This document shows positions 40,297 to 49,557 of a DNA stretch of 64,000 nucleotides, piece after piece (the stretch's first letter is position 1; every line of letters begins with the position of its first letter). Under the pieces are notes generated by a model that saw only the letters and a list, made by a program, of their open reading frames with translations, had not been told where the DNA came from and searched no databases. The translations under genes and the position numbers were made by a program. This DNA comes from an uncultured Porphyromonas sp. (lineage in GTDB: Bacteria; Bacteroidota; Bacteroidia; Bacteroidales; Porphyromonadaceae), in the NCBI GenBank assembly GCA_934364985.1, contig CAKRMU010000001.1:186001-250000 (forward strand). Reading direction: 5' to 3'.

Positions 40297-42165
40297 TTAA
40301 AACGTTAATGTCATTGCTAATAGCCCAGTAGCACCCTGCTGCGGATAACCTTCCCAAGGAGTAAAAGGAAAGTTGAGGAGGTTGGTACCGATAAGTGATA
40401 AGCCGATATTCTTGTGCACCTTATAAGAAACTCTCGCACCTAAATCTACCACAAATAGGTTATGCTTTGCCACGATGCTCTGACCTCCTGTAGACGAAAT
40501 GAAATCAATATCAGGCACTTTGATACCAGAAAGTAAAAGTAGAGACATCCCCAAAGAAAGTCTATCGTTAAATGAATAGTCGGCTGCCAAATCTACCTCC
40601 AGGGCGGGCAATCCATATATGTTATTCTTTGTCTCCTCATACCCAATTTTCAAAGAAGGATTAGGCTCAAGAACGCTATAAGCATTATACTGCAAACGGA
40701 AACCTAAGTCCAGACCAAAAGGTGCGAGATATCTGGCTTTCGCATTTACGAAACTCTTATTTACTTTACCTTTGTTTTGACGAGTAAATATGGGAGCATT
40801 GTAGTGTGTGGATACGCCATCAAGCACGACAGGAACAAAAATAGCCTCGACGCCCCAATCCGAGAAGTCAGAATAACCAGCCAAACCTCCGTTAAGATCC
40901 AAAGTAAATCCATTAATACTACCAAGCTTAATGCCAAGTAATGCCCGATATCGAGCTATATCATAACCATTATATACTGAGCGTCCGTCTGCCCATCTAT
41001 TAACACTATATAAATCCTTTAACCCCATATATTCCGTACCGCCATCGGCTTTTAAATAAACGGAAAACAGGTCATTAAACTTATATGAAGCTTGAATATC
41101 AGGAGTGACAATAAAGGAATTCTTACCCCTGTTTATTAGTTGCAACTTAGCTCCTGCCTTGACACTAAGACTTGGGGAAAGGTATTCGAAGTGGGGGTCA
41201 ATTGATAATAATTGCGGAGCTTTAGGACCTTTAGCAAACGTATTGAGCTGAGTAATGCTCAGGACATGGTACCTACCGCTAAGACCAAAACACCAATCAC
41301 TCCCTGCAAATTGATACCCGACGTTCCCTGAAATATCCACTTCAGTTTGAGATAAATTGTGATGCTTTGTTGGCTCTGTACCACTTGGCAAAAAGAGATA
41401 TTCCATTCTATCATAGATAGTTGAGACATCCTCCTTATCTATATACCCGACTTTCCCCGAAAGACTATATTGCCATCCACGAGCGAGAGATAGGGGAGCT
41501 GGAGAAACATCAAAAGTTATCTCAGAACCAAACATTTTAAACAAGGGGAATGTACCTTTCCCCACTTCGAAATGCTTATCTACTAAATCAATGCCACCGT
41601 AATAGGTTTGTAGGTGATGAAACATGTCGATACCGACATCTAAGACTCTCTCTTCAAGGGCATGAGTGTACCCGAGACTAAAGTCCGTGTCATGCGTCTG
41701 ATCTAAAGATTTTTGGAAGTAAGCAACGTCCTCCTTAGTCTGAATATACCTCGTTAGGTGATCCAATGATATGGTCAGAGTACCTGCGTCACTTGTCTTC
41801 ACCATTGCACCTATATTCGCACCTACAGTAGTAGGATAACCACCGAATAACCGAGCATGTATAATTTGCTTTACAGGCTCTGATGGCAATGGGTTAGTTA
41901 ATGGATTAAAGAGACGAGGATGCACATTCATTGAGACGGGGTATATATTTCGAGCAAAATTGACTGGTGTTAGGGCCTTGTGCTTGGTCTCCTCTAAAGG
42001 GTTAAAGAATGCCTTCTCTGCCTGATGCACTACAGGCTGATATTCCTTTTGTAACACCATTTCTCGAGTCAAAGTATCTGGTGCATATACAATATTTTGT
42101 GCCAAGGCATTTCCCTCGATCATCAATGAAATTAAGAGGAATAACCACATATATCTATTATTCAT
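40297..42165 (-). CDS. TonB-receptor-like outer-membrane barrel protein
   Basis: 622 residues from the ATG at 42165 (MNNRYMWLFLLISL), which gives a clean signal peptide ending ALAQ; a longer frame from 42210 would overlap the upstream gene and hide the signal. Most of the protein is a large beta-barrel, with alternating patterns like those of TonB-dependent receptors and a C-terminus ending in LAMTLTF. The usual plug domain and carboxypeptidase-like N-terminal domain are missing. It directly follows the TPR gene (22 bases), a conserved-looking pair. Cargo unknown. Confidence 0.8.
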   Translation of the reverse strand: MNNRYMWLFLLISLMIEGNALAQNIVYAPDTLTREMVLQKEYQPVVHQAEKAFFNPLEETKHKALTPVNFARNIYPVSMNVHPRLFNPLTNPLPSEPVKQIIHARLFGGYPTTVGANIGAMVKTSDAGTLTISLDHLTRYIQTKEDVAYFQKSLDQTHDTDFSLGYTHALEERVLDVGIDMFHHLQTYYGGIDLVDKHFEVGKGTFPLFKMFGSEITFDVSPAPLSLARGWQYSLSGKVGYIDKEDVSTIYDRMEYLFLPSGTEPTKHHNLSQTEVDISGNVGYQFAGSDWCFGLSGRYHVLSITQLNTFAKGPKAPQLLSIDPHFEYLSPSLSVKAGAKLQLINRGKNSFIVTPDIQASYKFNDLFSVYLKADGGTEYMGLKDLYSVNRWADGRSVYNGYDIARYRALLGIKLGSINGFTLDLNGGLAGYSDFSDWGVEAIFVPVVLDGVSTHYNAPIFTRQNKGKVNKSFVNAKARYLAPFGLDLGFRLQYNAYSVLEPNPSLKIGYEETKNNIYGLPALEVDLAADYSFNDRLSLGMSLLLLSGIKVPDIDFISSTGGQSIVAKHNLFVVDLGARVSYKVHKNIGLSLIGTNLLNFPFTPWEGYPQQGATGLLAMTLTF

Positions 42166-42187
42166 ATCATCTAAACTACTTTGGTTA

Positions 42188-45100
42188 TTATAGTTGCTTA
42201 AGTCGCTCATTTATCATCTGCATAATGCCGTCGTTCCTATTACTATAGCTTCCTTTAACGCTTTCAAGGTAAGTTCTAGCGGTATCCGGATCTCCCAACT
42301 TCTGATAACTATCCGATAGTAATATAAAAGCCCGTGCCAACCAATAGGCATCTGTTGTACCGGTACGTACCACCTCCTGCATTTTACGTTGCACAGCTTG
42401 GTAATCTCCACGATCGTACAAATCCAAAGCCAATACTATCTTAGCGATAGGATGACCACCATAATCACGTAGGGATAATATCTCATTAGCGTAGGCGATG
42501 GCTACACTCTTATTGTTTTCTATGGCAGAGACTTTTGTGGTAGCTAAGTAGACATTAGCCTTTGCCTCTTCAGTGATCTCAAGCTTGCCACTCTTTACAT
42601 TCTTTGCCATAGAAATGAGGAATGCGTCACTTCTACTTGCCTCAGCACGCTCAACTGATAGCATACACCAATTACTTCTATTTTTGTTATCGGAAGCAAA
42701 AAGTGCCAACTGATAATAAACTTCGGCAGCCCTTCCTGGCTCATTTGTCCTATCATAACTTGAGGCAAGTAGCCTATAGGTATCCTCTGCTAACTTACCT
42801 GAGAAATGCCTTGCTTTATCTTTTACCACAGAGATAGCTCCATAATAATCTTTGTCGTTATAAAGCAGAAGGGCTTTATTGTAATATACATTATCAGCAA
42901 ATGCCCCATTGGGGTACTCTGCAAGATACTTATCCAATGCTTGCTCAGCCTCCTTAGTTGTCCCCGTAGCAACGACTTGCTCAGCAGCGAGATAGGTCAA
43001 AGAATCAAGCTCGTGTGCACTTGCGACATCGCTTCGACCCACTTCCCTCACTAAATCCCTGTAATTTTCCACCCTATTCATTTGCACACTAATGCTCTTA
43101 AGGTCTTGTAAAGCACTCTTTGCTTCGGGGCTATTTGGATACTGACGAATCACCATCTCATAAGCCTGGATAGCACGAGATAGGTCATTATCACTATAAT
43201 AGGTTAGTGCCAATTGAAGCCCGACCTTCGGAGCAATGGGATGCGAACGGAAGCGAACAAAAAAGCTATCATATGCTCTTTCTGCTCCTTTTTTATCACC
43301 TTGCATAGACAAGGCTCGACCTTGCTCATATATGGACTCTGGGACGAGTGTGGACTGAGGATAGCGTATAGGTAAATTACTCATAAAACTTGCCTTATCT
43401 GCGTATGCCCCTTGAAGCCCCTTGACCATTGCTTTGCTAAATAGTGCATAATCCGCTTCGCTACCACCTGCTTGCTCAGCACGTGTATACTGCTCTATGG
43501 CGACAACGTATGCTTTTCGCTGAAGCTCAATATCTCCTAATCGGTTGTAGATAGCCGTCCGCTCTTCGGGCGAAGGCGATGCATTCACCTCTTGATATTT
43601 CTTAAAGTAACGCTCGGCCTCAGCATACATACCTTGATTATAATAAGCATACCCCAAGGTGTAATAGGCGTTATGATTCACTGAAAATGCTGATTCAGAG
43701 CGTTTTATATACTCTAAAGTACTTCTGATAGCTTCTGGATAATTCTTTGCTCTGTAAGCAGCTTCACCTTTCCACAAATAAGCTTCAGACACGCTCAAAG
43801 GATCACTGCTGTTAGCAATAATATCGTTATACTGCTGGGTTGCCAAGGCAGTATTTCCGCTACTTAGAGAAGCATTGGCCTCTCTAAGCCGTACTTTATC
43901 TCTCACACGTTGCAATTCAGTAGGAAGTGGGCTTATTGCATTCAGCTCCTTTAAGGCAGACGACACATTAGGTTCATATAGAAAAGCATCCGACAAATGG
44001 CTGATAACCTGAGAGCGATACTCAGTATTTGGAAAACGTTGAAGGAAAGACGAGAGACGCTTGGTACCATCACTCAACTTCCCAGGCGTATCAGAATATA
44101 CTGCTAATGCGGCATTATATTCGCTCACCTCAGTCAATGGCGAATACACATTCATCGCTTTGGCTCTATCAAGTGATGCCACAGCACGGCTACGCTCTTT
44201 TAATGCTAACTCCGACAAGCCCGCATAGTAGAGAGCTAACTGCCCCATAAAATCAGGGTCGGCATTAGGCACTTCCAATAAATATTTTTCGGCTTCTCTA
44301 AAACGAGACAATTCAAATAGCCCCTCACCAAGTACCAAAGTCTCCAATCTTTTCTGACCTTTCTCTAATACCATATATTGCATAAGATAGCCTACAGATT
44401 GCTCAGCCTGACCTTTGCTACTAGAAGCTAAACCAGCAGTACGTAATAATGATGTGCACACTTCCATAGGCAACCCTTCTCGCGAAAGCTCCCTCTCTGC
44501 CCGCTCCAAAGCCTCACTATAACGCAATTCACTAAGGTCAGCTTCGGCAATATATGCAGAAGCATATGCTCCATAAACAGGATCATTTTGCAGGTCTTGG
44601 AGGAAGTGTATCCCTTTCTCAAGATCTCCATTACGTAGTGAAAGATATCCGGCATAAAAAGTGGCATCGTTACGCAATGGAGCGTAATAAGTCAGTGGGA
44701 TAAAAAGCTTAAGTGCCTCATTATACTTACCACGAGTCATCAAAGTATATGCCAAATGGTACTCCACCGAAGCACTCATTGCCTCGGGTAATAAGTCAAC
44801 ATCTACCTGATTGAGCCAATAGTAGGCACTCTCATAAGTGCCACGTGAATAGTAGAGATTGCCAAGAGCAACACGGGCATAATTTATGTAGTTAGAGTGC
44901 GGATGCTCCTCAATGAAATATAAGAGACGTAGCTCAGCATCCCCACTCTCCAGCATACCACGAGCAACAGCATCCAAATAACGAGCTTCGTCATCGTTGG
45001 GCTCCAATTGCCATGCACCCCTATACACAGCCTGCAACCCCTCTATCGTACCTACGGGGCTTCGCAATGCCAATGCTTCACGAGACCTTAATAGAGCATC

Positions 45101-45229
45101 CATACTGGGATTAACACTCTGAGCGATGCCACTAACGCAAACACACAGGCTCGCCATTATAGACAACAGCCGTCTAATGCCACTATTCTTAACAAACATA
45201 TACCACTTAATTCTATTACTAAATTTCAA
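42188..45229 (-). CDS. Large TPR-repeat exported protein
   Basis: 1013 residues. Signal sequence near the N-terminus (ends SGIAQ; the ATG at 45199, MFVKNSG, gives the tidier signal peptide). Nearly the whole protein is tetratricopeptide repeats, for example HNAYYTLGYAYYNQGMYAEAERYFKKYQ, with SPEAK and GAFADNVYYNKALLLY typical of YbgF/BamD-like TPRs. Probably a periplasmic scaffold for the barrel protein encoded just downstream. First gene of a minus-strand run down to cbiB. No enzyme motif found. Confidence 0.87.
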   Translation of the reverse strand: MKFSNRIKWYMFVKNSGIRRLLSIMASLCVCVSGIAQSVNPSMDALLRSREALALRSPVGTIEGLQAVYRGAWQLEPNDDEARYLDAVARGMLESGDAELRLLYFIEEHPHSNYINYARVALGNLYYSRGTYESAYYWLNQVDVDLLPEAMSASVEYHLAYTLMTRGKYNEALKLFIPLTYYAPLRNDATFYAGYLSLRNGDLEKGIHFLQDLQNDPVYGAYASAYIAEADLSELRYSEALERAERELSREGLPMEVCTSLLRTAGLASSSKGQAEQSVGYLMQYMVLEKGQKRLETLVLGEGLFELSRFREAEKYLLEVPNADPDFMGQLALYYAGLSELALKERSRAVASLDRAKAMNVYSPLTEVSEYNAALAVYSDTPGKLSDGTKRLSSFLQRFPNTEYRSQVISHLSDAFLYEPNVSSALKELNAISPLPTELQRVRDKVRLREANASLSSGNTALATQQYNDIIANSSDPLSVSEAYLWKGEAAYRAKNYPEAIRSTLEYIKRSESAFSVNHNAYYTLGYAYYNQGMYAEAERYFKKYQEVNASPSPEERTAIYNRLGDIELQRKAYVVAIEQYTRAEQAGGSEADYALFSKAMVKGLQGAYADKASFMSNLPIRYPQSTLVPESIYEQGRALSMQGDKKGAERAYDSFFVRFRSHPIAPKVGLQLALTYYSDNDLSRAIQAYEMVIRQYPNSPEAKSALQDLKSISVQMNRVENYRDLVREVGRSDVASAHELDSLTYLAAEQVVATGTTKEAEQALDKYLAEYPNGAFADNVYYNKALLLYNDKDYYGAISVVKDKARHFSGKLAEDTYRLLASSYDRTNEPGRAAEVYYQLALFASDNKNRSNWCMLSVERAEASRSDAFLISMAKNVKSGKLEITEEAKANVYLATTKVSAIENNKSVAIAYANEILSLRDYGGHPIAKIVLALDLYDRGDYQAVQRKMQEVVRTGTTDAYWLARAFILLSDSYQKLGDPDTARTYLESVKGSYSNRNDGIMQMINERLKQL

Positions 45230-45270
45230 AAGAATGTAGGTAGATGATGCCTACCAATCATTATCAACCA

Positions 45271-45278
45271 CAAATGTA
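45271..45278 (-). promoter_or_regulatory. Putative -7 element of the TPR operon
   Basis: TACATTTG on the minus strand, about 40-70 bases upstream of the two candidate starts. A TTTTGG follows upstream at short spacing. Confidence 0.5.
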
Positions 45279-45383
45279 CTAAAAATAGAGCCAAAAGCAT
45301 AAAAGGGGCAATGTGCCATAGCTGTACGCCAATAAATATTAAAGCTACACCCATTTTTAGACACACAGCATCAACGGCAAATC

Positions 45384-45475
45384 GGATACTATGTATTCAC
45401 TCCAACTAATTCAGGGTATTTGTATCAGCATATTCCGTATATCCTCCAAAGACAATACCAAGTATCCATTTTTAC
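45384..45475 (+). repeat. 23-bp tandem repeat cluster F (4 units)
   Basis: Units start at 45384, 45407, 45430 and 45453. Last unit ends in CCATTTTTAC, the T-rich tail shared by most final units. Confidence 0.88.
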
Positions 45476-45645
45476 TAATTACTAATCACTAATAACCATA
45501 TACCTAAATATGACTATAAAAGGCTATAACTAAATACACTTCTATAAATAACATACAATGCCCTTTCGCATCGATCAATAACCAATAATAAACATTTAAG
45601 AAAAGCTTTTGAATGAATAATACACATGTATGTTTTAAAAAATAG

Positions 45646-45653
45646 TACCTTTG
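45646..45653 (+). promoter_or_regulatory. -7 element of the regulator-lptE operon
   Basis: TACCTTTG. It overlaps the TTG at 45651 of a longer reading frame, which helps show that translation starts at the ATG at 45678 instead. Confidence 0.55.
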
Positions 45654-45677
45654 AAGTCAAGAATATGTGATAGCATT

Positions 45678-46961
45678 ATGAGCGGAAATATAAGTAAAGA
45701 ACAGATACAAAGAGCAAAGCAACGATTTGGCATTATAGGTCAGTCAGAAGCCCTTAATAGAGCAATTGAAGTGGCTCTCTTGATAGCTCCGACGGATGTG
45801 AGCGTATTAGTGATGGGCGAGAGTGGCGTGGGCAAGGAGAGTTTTCCCAAGCTCATTCACAGCCAAAGCATTCGTAAGCATGGTCCGTATGTAGCTGTCA
45901 ATTGTGGTGCCATCCCTGAGGGGACAATTGATTCTGAGCTTTTTGGTCACAAGAAGGGGTCGTTCACCGATGCCATGGTGGAGCGTAAAGGGTACTTTGA
46001 AGTGGCTGATGGCGGGACTATCTTCCTTGACGAAGTCGGAGAATTACCACTCGGGACACAGGCTCGCTTACTACGTGTCTTAGAGTCAGGTGAATTTATG
46101 AAAGTGGGCTCCTCTGATGTCCAGCGATGCGACATTCGCGTAGTGGCAGCTACTAATGTCAAACTTGAGGAGGCAGTTCGTGCAGGAAAATTCAGACAAG
46201 ACTTATTTTACCGACTAAATACAGTTACGATAGAGTTGCCCCCACTTCGCGAAAGAGGTCAAGATATAGGTTTGCTTTTTCGAAAGTTTGCAAGTGATTT
46301 TGCAGATAAATATCATATGCCCCCCATTCGGCTCACTGACGAAGCTACTGAGGTATTGGAGCGATATACTTGGCCTGGGAATATACGCCAAATCCGTAAC
46401 CTTGTGGAGCGTCTGAGTGTTATTGCTGAGGATCGTACAATAACGAATGAGGTATTAGAGGACAACCTACCCCCAAATGCCCTTGTCCGTCATCCTGCCA
46501 TGATTGCATTACAGACAAGTAGCCAACCATTTGGAAACGATGCACAGCAGGGGATGTTTAACCCAGAAAGCGTTACACTAAACACCCTATACACAATGCT
46601 TCACGACGTACAAGGAAATATTGGAGAACTCACACAACTCCTTTACAGGCTCCTACAAGGCTACTCTTTTCAGCATACACATCCAAGCATTGAGGCACCT
46701 AAGCACAATCCCATAACTGATTTTCATGCCCCACAAAACTACACAAAAGAGTACCCTAATCGTTTCCAAGGACAAGAAGAAATTGCACATGTGGAAGAAC
46801 TGCATGGCCTATTAGAGGAGGGCGAAATCATAACTCTGAAAGAGATGGAGGCACGGTATATAGAGTATGTATTGGAGAAAAACAATGGTGCAAGGAAAAA
46901 GACAGCTGATGATTTAGACATCTCAGAAAGGACCCTTTACCGCAAACTTAATAGAGAATAA
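45678..46961 (+). CDS. Sigma-54-activator-like AAA+ regulator with degenerate GAFTGA loop
   Basis: 427 residues from the ATG at 45678 (MSGNISKEQI). AAA+ domain at about 18-260: Walker A GESGVGKE (47-54), Walker B IFLDEVGE, sensor and Arg-finger region FRQDLFYRL and PPLRERGQDI. The sigma-54 contact loop, GAFTGA in classical activators, reads GSFTDA here (94-99). C-terminal Fis-type helix-turn-helix (KKTADDLDISERTLYRKL). There is no receiver or GAF domain, so activity is probably set by expression or a partner. Residues about 275-390 are low complexity. First gene of a unit with lptE, a TPR-like gene and secG. Confidence 0.9.
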   Translation: MSGNISKEQIQRAKQRFGIIGQSEALNRAIEVALLIAPTDVSVLVMGESGVGKESFPKLIHSQSIRKHGPYVAVNCGAIPEGTIDSELFGHKKGSFTDAMVERKGYFEVADGGTIFLDEVGELPLGTQARLLRVLESGEFMKVGSSDVQRCDIRVVAATNVKLEEAVRAGKFRQDLFYRLNTVTIELPPLRERGQDIGLLFRKFASDFADKYHMPPIRLTDEATEVLERYTWPGNIRQIRNLVERLSVIAEDRTITNEVLEDNLPPNALVRHPAMIALQTSSQPFGNDAQQGMFNPESVTLNTLYTMLHDVQGNIGELTQLLYRLLQGYSFQHTHPSIEAPKHNPITDFHAPQNYTKEYPNRFQGQEEIAHVEELHGLLEEGEIITLKEMEARYIEYVLEKNNGARKKTADDLDISERTLYRKLNRE

Positions 46962-47485
46962 TGGCAATGAGTAAAAAGCTACTACAATACATATTGTGCT
47001 TCGGATGTCTTACAGCCATCCTTTCAGGCTGTAAAGTATCTTATAGCCTTAACGGAGCAAGCATTGATTATTCAAGGATTAAGACGATCCACATTGCAGA
47101 CTTTCAAAACCTTGCCCCCAATGTTTATCCTCCCTTAGCACAGAAATTATCAGAAGATCTTAAAGATAGATTTCAAAGGCAAACAAGATTGGTACAGACA
47201 GCACAAGTAGGCGACCTAAATATTGAAGGTGAGATCGTAGGATACGACCTAACGGCAGAGGCAGTACAAGCCGATGCGTATGCAGCCAAGACAAAACTCA
47301 CTATGCGTGTCAACATAAGATACAATAACACCATCGATGAGGACGAAAGCTTTGAACGCGAGTTTACATCATTTGCCACATTTGATAGCTCACAGATGTT
47401 TACGGATGTCCAAGATCAATTGGTAGAAGACCTCACAAAAGACCTTATCAACCAGATATTTAATGCAACTGCAGAAAACTGGTAA
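46961..47485 (+). CDS. lptE: LptE-family lipoprotein
   Basis: 174 residues. Signal peptide with lipobox LSGC (Cys24), then the compact LptE fold: YSLNGASIDYSRIKTIHIADFQN, then TRLVQTAQVGDLNIEGEIVGYDLTAEA. LptE plugs LptD and helps deliver lipopolysaccharide to the outer leaflet of the outer membrane. The ATG overlaps the last base of the preceding stop codon (TAATG); a second ATG follows 6 bases on. Order regulator-lptE-TPR-secG appears conserved in Bacteroidales as far as I recall. Confidence 0.9.
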   Translation: MAMSKKLLQYILCFGCLTAILSGCKVSYSLNGASIDYSRIKTIHIADFQNLAPNVYPPLAQKLSEDLKDRFQRQTRLVQTAQVGDLNIEGEIVGYDLTAEAVQADAYAAKTKLTMRVNIRYNNTIDEDESFEREFTSFATFDSSQMFTDVQDQLVEDLTKDLINQIFNATAENW

Positions 47486-47497
47486 AAGATATTTTAT

Positions 47498-48205
47498 ATG
47501 ACTAAAGAAGAGCTTCACAATCTCATCATAAACCCGCAAGAGATTGAGCGAACGCACCTTATGGAGTTGCTCGACCTCTCCAAGCAATACCCCTACTCTG
47601 CACCACTACACAGCTTAATTCTCGTCCTACTTCATAAGACGAACGATTTAAGATTTGCAGGAGAATTGAGCGAAAGAGCACTTTTACTGCCCGACCTCAA
47701 GCAATTATTCTTTTTACTCAACACTCCTAAAAATACTCAGCCAAACTTACCAATGGAGCAAGAGATACCAGCAAAAGAAAAAAGCGGATTTGACCTCATT
47801 GATAGTTTTCTTGAGGATCATCCGGACGATACCAATTCAGTAGAATCTCTCTTAACGCCCCAAATAGAGATAAGTGATGAGCAAAAAGAAGTAACAACCA
47901 ATCCCCCCACAAATTCATTACTGACCGGTGCCATAAGCACAGAAAATACATCCAATAGTATTCCGCCATCATTAAATTTCAAGAAGAATAACGAGGGGAC
48001 CCCAACAGGAGAGAAAAATGCAAAGCATAGTGACGAATTATTTACTGAAACTCTCGCAAGGATGTACATCAAGCAAGGTAAATTTGAAAGAGCCAAAAAC
48101 ATATTGCAACAAATAAATTTGGAATTTCCACAAAAAAGTGGTTACTTTGCCGAACAATTGGATTTCCTTGAGAGATTAATCAAGTTAAACAACGAGGAAA
48201 AGTAG
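47498..48205 (+). CDS. Hypothetical protein with C-terminal TPR-like motif
   Basis: 235 residues, cytoplasmic by appearance (no signal). The N-terminal 80 residues are helical; the middle (about 85-170) is Ser/Thr/Asn/Pro-rich and probably disordered; the C-terminus has one TPR-like motif, TETLARMYIKQGKFERAKNILQQ, with FPQKSGYFAEQL. Bacteroidales proteins of this shape usually lie between lptE and secG, but no function is known to me. Lies 12 bases after lptE. Confidence 0.8.
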   Translation: MTKEELHNLIINPQEIERTHLMELLDLSKQYPYSAPLHSLILVLLHKTNDLRFAGELSERALLLPDLKQLFFLLNTPKNTQPNLPMEQEIPAKEKSGFDLIDSFLEDHPDDTNSVESLLTPQIEISDEQKEVTTNPPTNSLLTGAISTENTSNSIPPSLNFKKNNEGTPTGEKNAKHSDELFTETLARMYIKQGKFERAKNILQQINLEFPQKSGYFAEQLDFLERLIKLNNEEK

Positions 48206-48277
48206 ATAGTGAGCCTATATGGCATTCGCACACAACTAATTCCTTAATGATAACAATAAGAGAAATAAATAGAGCGT

Positions 48278-48619
48278 ATGTATATTTTTCTTTCCATATT
48301 GATAGTATTAATATCAATAGTATTGGTATTTGTGGTTACGATACAAAACTCTAAGGGAGGCGGGCTTGCAGCAGGGTTCTCCTCAACCAATAACGTTATG
48401 GGAGTACGTCGCACCACAGACCTTATAGAAAAGATTACTTGGGGGTTAGCTATCGCTGTCGCAGTCATAGCTATCTTGGCCGTTAAATGGGCACCAAGGA
48501 CAGTAAGCAATGAGCCCAAAAGTGTCATCGTAGACTACGTAGACCAAGCAACTATTCCCGCTCCCGTGGACGCACAACCATTTAGCGAAGCACCTGCAGA
48601 GCCTACTCCAGCAGAGTAA
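48278..48619 (+). CDS. secG: Protein translocase subunit SecG
   Basis: 113 residues. Two membrane helices (about 2-22 and 50-67) around the cytoplasmic loop with QNSKGGGLAAGFSSTNNVMGVRR, the SecG signature. Assists SecYE in export. The C-terminal tail (about 68-113) is Pro/Ala/Glu-rich and longer than in E. coli but usual in Bacteroidetes. Confidence 0.93.
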   Translation: MYIFLSILIVLISIVLVFVVTIQNSKGGGLAAGFSSTNNVMGVRRTTDLIEKITWGLAIAVAVIAILAVKWAPRTVSNEPKSVIVDYVDQATIPAPVDAQPFSEAPAEPTPAE

Positions 48620-48645
48620 ATACTGAGATCTATCCGTCACTCATC

Positions 48646-48676
48646 TTGGTAGTCTCATTTATTTTTGGTTACTTTG
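48646..48676 (+). promoter_or_regulatory. rpmB: Promoter of rpmB-rpmG
   Basis: TTG (48646-48648), about 20 bases, TTACTTTG (48669-48676), which differs at one base from TAnnTTTG. 37 bases before the ATG. Confidence 0.5.
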
Positions 48677-48713
48677 CAAACCGTAAGTATAATATAAGAG
48701 AATAATATAAGCA

Positions 48714-48971
48714 ATGTCACGAATTTGTCAAATCACTGGCAAAAAGGCTATGACTGGTAATAATGTTTCTCACTCTATGAGGAGAACAAAACGTACCTTT
48801 AGTCCTAACCTTTTTGATCGTAAATTTTATTGGCCAGAGCAAGATTGCTGGATCAAAATCCGCGTTTCTACCGCTGGTCTCCGCCTCATAAACAAGATTG
48901 GGCTTAACGCAGCTCTCGAGAGAGCTAACGCTGAAGGTCATCTTGACGAGCTGATTATCTTAGAAAAATAA
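48714..48971 (+). CDS. rpmB: 50S ribosomal protein L28
   Basis: 85 residues, complete. Starts [21 protein letters not shown], then [11 protein letters not shown] and [16 protein letters not shown], all typical of L28. Part of the rpmB-rpmG-DUF4295 group common in Bacteroidetes. Zinc-binding cysteine pairs are not present (only Cys5 and one other), as in C-minus forms. Confidence 0.97.
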   Translation: MSRICQITGKKAMTGNNVSHSMRRTKRTFSPNLFDRKFYWPEQDCWIKIRVSTAGLRLINKIGLNAALERANAEGHLDELIILEK

Positions 48972-49001
48972 AACAGTTAGTTACAAGGAAAGAGAAAGCA
49001 T

Positions 49002-49190
49002 ATGGCTAAGAAGGGTAAAGGTGATAGAGTGCAAGTAATATTGGAATGCACCGAACACAAAGAGAGCGGATTGCCAGGGACCTCAAGGTATATTACTACA
49101 AAGAATAAAAAGAATACTACAGGGCGCCTTGAGCTAAAGAAGTACAATCCTATCCTTAAACGCATGACCGTACATAAGGAAATCAAATAA
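49002..49190 (+). CDS. rpmG: 50S ribosomal protein L33
   Basis: 62 residues. [23 protein letters not shown] and [21 protein letters not shown] match L33. Only one cysteine remains, so it is a zinc-free form. Confidence 0.96.
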   Translation: MAKKGKGDRVQVILECTEHKESGLPGTSRYITTKNKKNTTGRLELKKYNPILKRMTVHKEIK

Positions 49191-49248
49191 TAGGATTCAG
49201 CAAAGAGTATAGAAGAAATTAACCATTTAGGAATAGGAGAAAGAATCC

Positions 49249-49401
49249 ATGGCAAAGAAAGCAGTAGCAAAGCTACAGAAAGGTGATGGACGTACCTACT
49301 CTAAGGTCATCAAAATGGTAAAGTCACCTAAAACAGGTGCTTACGTATTTAAAGAGGAGATGATACCTAATGAGATGGTAAAGGATTACTTCAAAAAGTA
49401 A
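49249..49401 (+). CDS. DUF4295-family small basic protein (ribosome-associated)
   Basis: 50 residues, ATG at 49249 to TAA at 49401. Begins MAKKAVAKLQKGDGRTYSKV, Lys-rich, and ends MVKDYFKK. It follows rpmG by 58 bases and carries a ribosome-like AGGAGA upstream. This family is restricted to Bacteroidetes and sits next to L33; I recall a new large-subunit protein being described in a Bacteroidetes ribosome structure that may be this one, but I cannot check it. Confidence 0.9.
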   Translation: MAKKAVAKLQKGDGRTYSKVIKMVKSPKTGAYVFKEEMIPNEMVKDYFKK

Positions 49402-49490
49402 TTTCCAATAATCGCCATAAGATAAAGGAGGGTACAAGAGACTTATCACAATCGAAAGTGCGAGCTGAGATTAAGTGGTATATGAAGTAG

Positions 49491-49527
49491 AAGCTTAAAG
49501 GGTATGATGCGACCTTTTAAGCTTTTT
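49491..49527 (+). terminator. Terminator after the ribosomal cluster
   Basis: 13-bp stem with one G-T pair (49491-49503 and 49512-49524), 8-base loop, then TTT and more T-rich sequence. Ends rpmB-rpmG-DUF4295 ahead of ygiQ. Confidence 0.75.
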
Positions 49528-49557
49528 ACTTTTTCTTGAAAGTACATAAAGAAACGA

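Larger units (their letters stand above)
45230..45677. other. Divergent gene-free region between TPR gene and regulator
   Basis: About 450 bases with divergent promoters near 45271 and 45646 and repeat cluster F (45384-45475). Otherwise AT-rich with nothing recognised. Confidence 0.65.

Noticed and set aside
45651..45677. TTG start of the AAA+ regulator
   Set aside because: The TTG lies within the -7 promoter element TACCTTTG, so it cannot be in the transcript.
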